The position numbers were made by a program, and so were the translations under genes. A stretch of 64,000 nucleotides of DNA from Paragorgia papillata (Eukaryota > Cnidaria > Anthozoa > Scleralcyonacea > Coralliidae), in the NCBI GenBank assembly GCA_035771165.1, contig JAWNZC010000322.1, positions 9,251,001 to 9,315,000 of the forward strand. Direction: 5' to 3'. Numbering within the stretch: the first letter of the stretch is position 1; every line of letters begins with the position of its first letter. Shown here in pieces: positions 46,992-57,970 of the stretch. Below the pieces are notes generated by a model, which ran no database searches, was not told the DNA's origin, and saw only the letters and a list, made by a program, of their open reading frames with translations.

Positions 46992-47148
46992 AGCCGGTTT
47001 TCCACTTGCGAATAAATTCGCGCGAATCGAATTTTTCTTTTGTCTTATGAGGTCTGGGGCTCTGGGCTGGAACTAATTACAAATCTATTCAATATGTACA
47101 ATAGAAATGTCGATTCGCGCGAAAAAATTTGCAAGTGGAAAACTGGCT
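46992..47148. mobile_element. Harbinger-type MITE next to glutaredoxin stop codon
   Basis: Inverted ends of about 45 bp starting AGCCGGTTTTCCACTTGC, with TTA outside each end (46989-46991, 47149-47151). It lies 26 bp past the glutaredoxin stop codon, so it probably forms part of that gene's 3' UTR. Confidence 0.75.
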
Positions 47149-47173
47149 TTAGAGATACATACACTATTGAATA

Positions 47174-50100
47174 TTATAAAACGTTACTAGATTTAAGAAT
47201 TTCAGTTAGTTTTCCAGATTTGTAGAGTTCCTCGGTTTCTGTTCCTCCACCAAGAAATTTTCCTCCAACAAACACACTAGGTACGGTATTGCTACCAGTC
47301 ATATATTTCAACGTGTGCTACAACAAAAAAAACGGTATTTAAAATTATGTTTATACCAGACCGGTATGCCTCATCATGCAGTATCTTAAATGTGACATTA
47401 ACAATATACAAGAATTAAATTTGAACATTGTAAACATTAAGCAAAGAAATAAAATACGATAAAAAACAAAACTTGATTTAAGCAACATATATAGTAAGTC
47501 AACAAAACACACAATAAAACATAGGACAGCACAGTGAAACGATTTTTTGTCCTTCATCTCAAATGTTATTCATTCTAACTAGCAGAAACAAAAAAGATTC
47601 AGCAACAGCATGTTCTTGTTAGATAAGTGTATATATGGTTTGAAAGTACAATTTTGTATGTTATTAGTGTTTTCAGCTTGAGTTGGTAAAGATTTTTTCG
47701 TATGTTTTGACACGTATATAAGGTTTGACTAGTTCCCAACAACCTCGGTCTACCATCTGAGTTCTAGTGGCTCAATGGTGAGAGCGTCCGGCTGGCATTC
47801 GGAAGGTTGTGGGTTCGAGTCCCGTCTGGAGCTCAGAGTTTTTCTCTGAGTTTAACTTACGACAACATACGAAAAAGTACAATTTTGTTAGCAAGCCTAG
47901 AAATATTTTTTGCCCTTCCTGTCAAAAGGACAAGATCAAATAAATTGTACCTGTCATAACAACGAAATGTACATGTTGGCCACCAAACAAAATTAAAATT
48001 GTTTTGTACTGGCAACTGCACTCTGACTCAGTACGTACTGCAAACTCTAGTTATGCTATGGAGCGTTTCGCGACGTTGTAAGATATTACGCTACGTTGTA
48101 AGGCGTTATAGTACGTTGTAGGACGTTACGCGCTACGTTGTAAGCTGTCACACCATGTTAAAAGACCTTACAACACGTGTTACGCTTTATGCTTATGAAA
48201 CGTACTGCGGTATAAAACATTACGCTACATTGTTAGACGTTGCGCGGCTAACGTTGTTCGACATTACGCTAAGTTATAAGACGTTGCGCTTCATTCAAGA
48301 AAAGATTTTTTTAAAGTGGCGCGTGATATCTTGTTGAGTTGCTGTCACAACAAATACAGCATATTCAGACATGCGCACGCCGATGACTTGAGGTGCGTCT
48401 CAAACGGCCGTAGTTTGAGTTTGGATTTATGGTTTGAAAAACAAAGTTATAGTTGTATTATCAAATGTAAAATATAAAGTTAATAAGTTATAATAATAAG
48501 TTGTATAATCTTTTACGTTGCCGCACTAAATGCAGAATGACAATCAAGAATATCAAGACATTGCCACTCGCCAATGGCGAGTCGCCATGTGGTCGGCACG
48601 ATATCGCGCAAGTGGCACGACAACACTCCTGGTAACTTGTGTGAACTCCACAAAATCGAAGTCATACCACTGATCTCTATATAAACTGGATTGCTCTAAC
48701 TAAAGAACACTGTACAAGGTTTATAAGCTCAGTTTTTGCATTTGTTGGCATTATTAAGCAGTAAAACGTGTTATTTCGTAGTGTTTTTACTCTGCTCGGC
48801 AATGGATAAACTTGCCTACATCACAACACTCGTAAAAATACAACAAAAACAGTAATAACCAGAGGAGGGGTGGACAGCAGATTAGTGAATATCTCGACCA
48901 ATCAAATCGCTTCATTTTCTCATCCTTGACTGGCTGAGAATTTTGCATTGGACTTAGAATACCGAATATTACGCTATTGTCATTCATTTTTTTCTTTAAA
49001 AAAGCAGCGATATCGTTTGATATATTGTTGGACTATCCATATCTGCAGGATTTTGCAAGGTAATTGTATTTTTTCTACTTTGTTTTTATCGTTTATATAG
49101 GTCGTGTCGCGCTAAACGAAGACCCCACTTCCGGTTTGCCAACAATCTTCAAAACAAAAAATCTCGAATTCCCATCGAACAAATTCTCTAATTTTTGCAT
49201 AATGAGTTAAACAAACGTCCATTCTTTTGAATTTTTCACTTGCCCCTCATTGCCCCAGCAACGGTTTTCGAGATATTTACCATTGAATCAACTGTTGTCA
49301 TTTTGGACTTCACCAAGATGGCGCCCACTAATTTCAGCGAGCGCTGCTCGGCAACTCTACTTAAATTCGTTTTTCTGAAGAAATTCGTTAATAATAAGAT
49401 TTTTCAATTCAAGATTTGTTGTGTTCTGAACTGTTGCTAGCTATTTGAATGTTGTTTTTTGTTAAATTATGCATGATCAACTAACTGATAAATATTCAAT
49501 CAGCGAGCGCTTCCTCAACTTGGTAGGCTCAAAAAGCCCAATTAAGGTACAGTATGTTATTCCAAGGAATATCTTACTTCGTGCAACTTTGCCACAAAAA
49601 TGTTACTATCGCAGTTGGAGGACTGTGTATGTTAAAACAGTTAAAAGTTTATATTAAACAATACTTTATTTTTTATTTTGCCTTGTGCTAGAGTATTTTT
49701 TCCAGATTAACCCTTTCCCGACTAGACTTATTCCTTTGAAGAGTTAGGGTTACCCTAGCCTGGTACTCCGGCCCATTCAAAGAATATGGGCCAGGTGTAA
49801 ACCACTAAAGATTCTTTAACACATTCAAGGCATGTGTAGACATACAAGTGGATTTAGCCTTGAATGATGGGAGATTGTAATTAATGGTTACCTGGCCCTT
49901 ACTTCTTTTGAAATTGGGCCAGGATACCAGCCTAACTTAGGTTACTTTATAAGTGATCTTGGGCATTTCACTCAGGATTTTGGGTGAAGGAAAATTCGAG
50001 TGTAGAATATATACATTTTAAGACCAAACTGGGACCAGTTGCGAAAAATGCAACTACACAGGCCTCTTGTAGGGTGATGCTAGCATCAGGGTTACCTAGT

Positions 50101-53100
50101 GTCCTTGTAAACATGACAAAACTAGTAGCCAAGTTGTTTTAACTTGTTTGGTAGGCATATAACTCTTACTTGTTTGGTAGGCATAACTCACCTATGTGCG
50201 ACAACTTTTTACTTGTTCCAGGCTAAACATCTAATAAAGTTGACCCAGGTAGCAGGGTGACCCTACCTGTGAAATTTTGCTTGTAATCCCAGGCTAACAT
50301 GGGCTAACTTTGACCTGGGCGCTAGGGTAACCCTATCTCCTTGTAAACAGGCCCTAAAGTTGTTTGGCATTAGCCAGAGTAAAACACTAAAATGCCCCCA
50401 CAACAGTTAATTTAACATTTTTAAGCTAGGCCACTGGTTGATTTGTGAGTAATGCTGACTGCTGTCCAGTTGGAAATATCTATAAGGCATATACAGTAGC
50501 ATACTCATAATGTCATAGATGTTGACATTCAAGTATTACATCAGTAATATTAAGCTATAATTAGTGTTACATGAAGTATATAAGTTGTTCTTTCCGAAGA
50601 GAAAAACATGGCTATGTACTGACATTTGTTACTGGATTATATTATGTAAATTATCTATTGTTATTTGAAGCTGTTATTAAAAGAAACACAAAACTCAACA
50701 GGTTATGGGCCCAGGACATTTCATAATGTGCCTGAAGCGATTGAAATGTTGTGATGTATTATTTTGAAGACGGATTAGCTACGGACTAACTTGACCGCAT
50801 GCGAAATGGCAAAAATGGCGTTGACGACGGATTTTAAGATTCAGAAATTAAATGGAGCAAACTATCGCGACTGGACATTTAATATGCGCCTGTATCTCGA
50901 AAGTTTAGATTTATTTGAGCATGTTGACGGTTCAGCTGAAGTTCCTGCTGAAGAAGCGTCTGAAAAGGTAAAGCAAGAATTTAAGTCTGCTTCGAAAAAG
51001 GCCTGGACGTACATTTGTTTGGGGGTAGAACCCGATCAACAAATCCATGTAAGGAACACAACTACGGCTAAAGAGGCTTGGGATGCCCTGAAGAACCAGT
51101 TTGCTAGAATCTCAATATCTCAGACTGTAAGATTACGCCAAAAGTACTATTCAAGTAAATTTCAAAGTGGTAGAAATATGCTGGAGCATATGAACCATCT
51201 GAAGTCCCTTCATGACCAGCTAAAAGAAATGGGTGCGAACATTGATGACGGAGAACTAGCTATGACCTTGCTTGGAAGTCTCCCGGATGAATTCAAGCCA
51301 CTCATTACTGCATTAGATGCTGTTGGAGAGGAAAAGGTCACTTTTAAGAAAGTGAAAGCTATGTTGTTAAATGATGCCGATAGAATTTCTGATTCGAAGA
51401 AAGTTGAAGATGCATATTCTGCTCAACGACCATACAACAGAAGAAGATATGAGCCGAAAGAGCCAACTAACAAAGGTAATGAAGCTAAATTTGGTCGGAA
51501 ATTCAATGGAACTTGTCATAACTGTAAAGAGAAAGGGCACTTTGCACGTGACCGTCCTAAACGAAGTAATGATTCACAACGTGATGGTAATCAAAGCAAA
51601 GGAAGAAGATCTGCTTCCTTAGCACAGGGGGAAAATGAGCAAGATAATCATAATGATGAAGCAGCATTATATATATATCTGAGAATGAAGATAAATGCGG
51701 ATGGATTATCGACTCAGGGGCGACCCAACATATGACATTCGAAAGAAATTGTCTGTCCAACTATGTGGAATTTAAGAAACCATGCACAGTGAATCTAGGT
51801 GATAATAGATCAATCCTTGCATATGGAAAAGGAACTTATCATGTGAAAGCTGCTGTGGATGACCATACTCAAAAGATAGCATTGCAAGAAGTTTTGTACC
51901 TGCCAGAGTTAGAGAACAACTTGCTGTCAGTTAATGCAATGGTAAAGCGTGGTGCAACAGTTACCTTTAAAGACGACAGGTGTGAAATTTCACGGAATTC
52001 AAAGATTTTAGCTGAAGGAGAGGTCCAAGGAAAGTTATATGTCTTGAAGATTATGAAAGAGCATGTGAATGTCGCCAAGCAACAACCTAATGCAGATCGG
52101 TATATATGGCACTGTAGATTTGGTCACCTCGGAATGAACAATGTGAACAAACTCATTGACGAAGGTATGGTAAGTGGAATGGACGGTGTAAGCAAGACAA
52201 ATGAGGATCGATTCTGTGAAGCGTGCACCAAAGGGAAGCAACATCGCTGTCCTTATCCGAAGACTGCTGATTATCGTGCTAATGAGCCATTCGAACTTAT
52301 CCATAGTGATGTCTGTGGTCCAATGTCCGTATCGTCTCTTGGTGGATCACGATATTATGTAACCTTCATCGACGATTACTCACGGTACACGTTTGTTTAT
52401 TTCATGAAGAATAAGAGCGAAGTCTTGGAAAAATTCAAAGAGTTCCATGCCTATGCTATGAACGTTGGAGTAAATCCAATCAAGATTCTACGTTCGGATA
52501 ATGGAGGAGAATATTCCTCGAAAGAATTCAAGTCTTTCCTGAAGAGTAATGGTATCGTTCATCAACTAAGTGTACCATACAACCCAGCACAGAATGGCGT
52601 AGCGGAAAGAATGAACCGCACCGTCGTAGAGTCAACACGATCCATGTTATCCCATGCACAGATGCCAAATGAATTTTGGGCCGAAGCAGCCAGTACCTCG
52701 GTTTACGTCCGAAACCGCAGCCCAACGACAGCCTTAACTGGTATCACTCCGTATGAATGCTTGTTCAAGAAGAAACCTGATGTGTCGAATCTACGTGTAT
52801 TCGGATGTGTTACATACGTGCATATTCCTGACAATCAGAGAAAGAAGCTAGACCCAAAATCCAGAAAGTCGTTTTTCGTGGGATACCCCGAGGATGTGAA
52901 AGGATATAAGATATACGATCCTATTTCTCGCAAATTTACTCGCAGTCGTGATGTCATATTTCTAGAGAAGAAATTTCATGACTTTGATGTCCAAAGTTCA
53001 ACCAACTTTGATGATCGCACAGATTCTGACATTCCATTAGCGATTGAAGAAATTCTTACTGACGGAAGTCAAGAACAAAACGAAGTTCCTAATCAAAGAG

Positions 53101-56100
53101 TCGCAGAGAATGTCGAACCAAACCAACGAGCTGATGACCAGCAAGTGGGAGCAACCTTCGAGGAGACGTTCATGAATGAAGTTCGAAACGTCGATGAACG
53201 AAGAATACGAAGACCACCCAATAGATTCGATGAGGAATGTTATCTAGCGAACGATATAACTGCTGATATAAATGAACCAATTAATCTTAAAGAAGCCTTC
53301 TCCGGAGAATATTCAACAGAATGGAAGAAAGCTACCGATTCAGAATTCAATTCCTTAATTGAAAACGACACCTGGGAACTTGTTCAGTTGCCCGAAGGCA
53401 AGCGTGTTGTAGGCAGCAAATGGGTTTTCAAAGTAAAGAGAGATGAAAACGGCTGTGTACAAAGATATAAAGCTCGACTAGTGGCCCAAGGTTACACTCA
53501 AGCCCAAGGAATCGACTACTCGGAAGTATTTTCACCTGTAGTGCGAAGTACAACGATTCGATCATTACTAGCTCTGTCAAGTGCTAAGAATTGGGAAGTC
53601 CACCAAATGGACGTCAAATCAGCATTCTTGCAAGGAAACCTAGAAGAAGAAGTATATATGCGACAACCAGACGGTTATGTTAGCAAGGAATGTCCAAACC
53701 ACGTCTGTAAACTAAAGAAAAGCATTTATGGATTAAAACAATCCGCGAGATGCTGGAACAACGCCATCGACACCTTTCTAAAGTCAAGTGGATACAAACA
53801 AATGAACTCTGATCCATGTTTGTATATGAAATCTATCAAAGATCAGAATGGAATTATCAAGTTTGTTATTCTATCAATCCACGTCGATGATATACTGCTG
53901 TTTTCCAATGATTTATCCATGCTAAATGAAGAGAAGAAGCTATAATCGGTTCGAAGTTCAAGATTGAGGATATGGGAGAAGTGAAGCATATTCTCGGAAT
54001 GCTTATTAAAAGAGATAGAGAAAGAGGACAGATGACGATCAGTCAAACCAAATATTTAGAAGGTATTCTAAAGCGATTCGGTATGGAGCAATGCAAACCT
54101 GTGTCAACTCCTCTAGAGCCTGGGAAACATTTTCAAGAATTGCCAGAAGATGAAAATCCCACAAATACTAACGAATACCAGAAGCTCATAGGATGTCTAA
54201 CCTATGTGACCACCGCAACTAGACCAGATCTAGCCTCCGCAGTTGGCATACTATCAAAGTTCATGGCGAAACCAAGCAAAGAACATTGGGTTGGTGCAAA
54301 AAGAGTCCTAAGATATATCAAAGGTACTATGAACTATGGTCTAGTGTTCGAAGGCAGAAGTGCAACATGTTCTATCGTCGGTTATTCAGATGCAGATTGG
54401 GCAAACGACTTGGATACAAGAAGATCAACATCTGGATATGCCTTCCAGATAAATGGATCAACTATAAGCTGGTGCAGCAAAAGACAACCATGCGTTACCA
54501 GATCAACAACCGAAGCCGAGTATGTGGCGCTCAGTCATGCAACACAAGAGCTTGTGTGGTTAAGAAGATTACTAAACGACATCGGAGAAAAACAAGATCA
54601 ACCATCGGTTATGAATGAAGATAATCAAGGAGCCATAGAACTATCTAAAAATCCACGATTCCATAACCGTACTAAGCACATTGACGTGGCATATCACTTT
54701 ATTCGAGAGAAAGTCAATGACAGATCTATCAACGTGAAATACTGCAGTACAGATCAGATGTTAGCTGATATTATGACGAAGAGTCTACCAAGACAAACTT
54801 TTCAAAAATTCAGAGACATGTTAAACGTTAAAGAAATCTAGTTTAAGGGTAGACGAAAGAGAGACGTTTTCGTATTTAAAGAGGGTTATTAAGTTATAAT
54901 CATAGCTCACATTAAGTGGGAGTGTTGACATTCAAGTATTACATCAGTAATATTAAGCTATAATTAGTGTTACATGAAGTATATAAGTTGTTCTTTCCGA
55001 AGAGAAAAACATGGCTATGTATTGACATTTGTTACTGGATTATATTATGTAAATTATCTATTGTTATTTGAAGCTGTTATTAAAAGAAACACAAAACTCA
55101 ACAATAGACACTTAATTTTTGTCGATCTATTCCCAACTCTGAATTTTATTGAATCCCATTTTTTGGTGAGCTTGGTCTAATTTAAGATTTCTAATACAAA
55201 TGGCATTTATTTTAGGAAATTGATAAATATGGGGACAAGAAAGAATTCTTCTCACAGAAAATAGCAACATCACCAACATCACATGTAAACTGGATCTTCA
55301 CAACCAGGATTAGGCAAAACTAACCATTCCCTCAATAATTTTTATTTAATAGAAATAGTGAGTCATCCTTTTTTGTGTACAAATATAAATTTAAGTTCTT
55401 TTTATGTCTTGACTACTGTGATATCAACTGAACCAAACTGACCTAGTGACCTTTACTTCTGCATGGAGCTAATCGGCATCTGTGTCCATTGCCTGTGGCA
55501 CAAAATACACTGTGCCTATAATAAATTAATTATACTTGAATAATTATTTCTGTTATTATACAGCCAGTATGATAATTATACAAGTTATACGTGTAATGTT
55601 AAAATTCATTAAAGCTCTATGAAAAATCCACTGTTTCTTTGATTCCTGAGTTCTCAACACCACTTTTCCCTAGCAATGTTAAAAAAAATATGGAAAATTA
55701 TTTAGCAGTAGAGTAAACAATTTTAAATGCAATTAAAATTTAATATTGCAAAATTTACATGGCAGTATCTCCATTGATTTGAATAGTAAAGCAAAAATGT
55801 AATCATTAACCACTGTCACAGGCTCTTCATTGAAATACTGTACTGCCTTAAATCACAAAAATTTGATTTAGGTATTTTATACCATCAAGAGGAATATTAA
55901 AGTTTTACATTGCTCTTCAGGAGTTAAAGATATCTATGACTATTGTCTAGCACAGTAAATCAACATTTAACTGTTTTAAGTGATACAGAAGTTCTATTTG
56001 CAGTACATTAATTGTAGAGCGAATGTAAAAGTTACTTTGTGTGCTGTGACTATTATATGACTATATTCTCAGCACAACTCGTATTTCTATATCTATTTTT

Positions 56101-57922
56101 ATGTCTAAAAACAGTTGTATTGACAATGTAGTACTTACATTGATAAGAAATAGTTTTCTTGACTTCCTTCACGGTCTTGAATATAGTTGAATACTTTAAC
56201 AACATGGCTTGTAAATTTTGAGAACAGATACTGTAGCTCGGGAGCCAAGCAACATGCTGAGTGTTTAATATTCGTTTTAACACACCACATAAACCAGTTC
56301 AGTCTTCAAAACAGTAAGTATGAAGTATGTTCAGGGTTCAAAATAAATATTTTGCATTTAGATATTTTTGTAGGCCGTCTTGCATATGTACATTTATGGT
56401 ACAGGCTATTTTGATATACAGGCTATTTGCCTGCTATGTGAGTCCATGAGAGGCCCACCCAGGAATTGTTTTGGTTAATAAGCTCGTATTCAAAAAATAA
56501 TCTTATTTACTGTAGACTTCGCGCTAGGCTGTGAGACGTTACACTACGTTTTAAGACGTTAATACAACATCACGCTGTGTTGTAAGACGTTAATAAGCTA
56601 TGTTTAAATACGTTACATTACGCTACGTTATAAGACGTCACACTTTGTTGTGAGACGTTTTCTATGTTCTATAACATTACGCCACATTGTAAGATGTTAC
56701 GCTACGTTATAAAACGTATATACTAGCCGGCTAGCGGCGTGAAAATGCCGGCTATAGCCTGCAGCCGGCCGCTATTTTGAACCCTGATGTTAGTTGACGA
56801 TTTCGAACTGTATTTGCTTGTATTTTCTTTCGGTTTCTTAGTGGTATTGTTTTACGGCTTTTCCGACTCCCCGGTTCCCCGGTTAACTGTTACTACTCTT
56901 AAGCCCACAAAGAGTAATGGACAGGGAGTAGTAAGATGGCGGATCTGGCTTCAAAATTTTGACTACTGGACAGAAGGAATGCAGTATATACCCATACTGA
57001 TACATTTGATCTCAAGAAACACGATCGATTTTTGCAAACAAAACATAGACTAATTGCAAAGCATTCAAGTTTGAAGCATGAACTAGTACCACTCACACGA
57101 AACTTAACCATTTTTGCGAGCGAAAAGCAAGGAAGTGCTGCACACGCACTCGATAGTTTATAACGCAACCTCTAGGAAAGTATTGAAGATTTATAACGTT
57201 GGAGATCGTGTGCTCTTCGTGAGTTTTTGTTGTGATTTTTGTTGTGATTTTTGTGGCACAATCATTAACTTCGAATGTCGCTTAGAAACTGAGTCGCATG
57301 CTGTAGCATATATAGGTGCCTGACATCAAGTGTTTTGAGTAGGCGCGCAAAAACAAGTGCCTATAAGTGTCACAGAGGAGAGCATTTTATAGAACACAAC
57401 AGTCTAACTGAAAATCCTGCAACCTCATTAATAATTCATATTAAGCCATTATACATTAAGCCAACTTGTACCTCAAATTTCTCTTAAAATACTGATTCAC
57501 AGCTGTATTTGATCCGATATCAAACACCTCAAAGTTTATTCAAAAACCGTACTCTTGGCTTTAACTCGGTTTTCAACAAACATCTTGGTGTTTAGATATC
57601 CTGATGAAACACTCATCCTCATGCATGACATATTAGTATTACATCAAAATTTCCCCTCACCTCAGCTCGGGAATCAGCACTGATCTTGGAGTCAAGGAGA
57701 AGCCAATCAGAAGAAGATCAGAAGAAGCCAAAACTGATTCATGTGTGACACATAAATTCGAAGTGGCATGGAAGATGTTCACACAAATATAGCAATAATA
57801 AAGCAAGTCTATATAATGACTGCAGTGTCTCTTGGTTTCCCCTGGAACCAATTGTAACTGGAATAAGACAGGGCTTGTGACTTGGACAATCAAAATCTAC
57901 TTCTCAGATCTGAGAAGCGCAG

Positions 57923-57970
<48 letters not shown>

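Larger units (their letters stand above)
50520..55103 (+). mobile_element. full-length Ty1/Copia LTR retrotransposon
   Basis: A 4584-bp element with 181-bp LTRs, target duplication ATAGA (50515-50519 and 55104-55108), primer site, gag-pol in Copia order (protease, integrase, RT, RNase H) and a purine tract before the right LTR. The LTRs differ at one position, so it is very young. It lies in the glutaredoxin intron in the opposite orientation. Confidence 0.96.

Noticed and set aside
54286..54618. 110-residue ORF inside Copia RNase H
   Set aside because: Out-of-frame shadow of RNase H.
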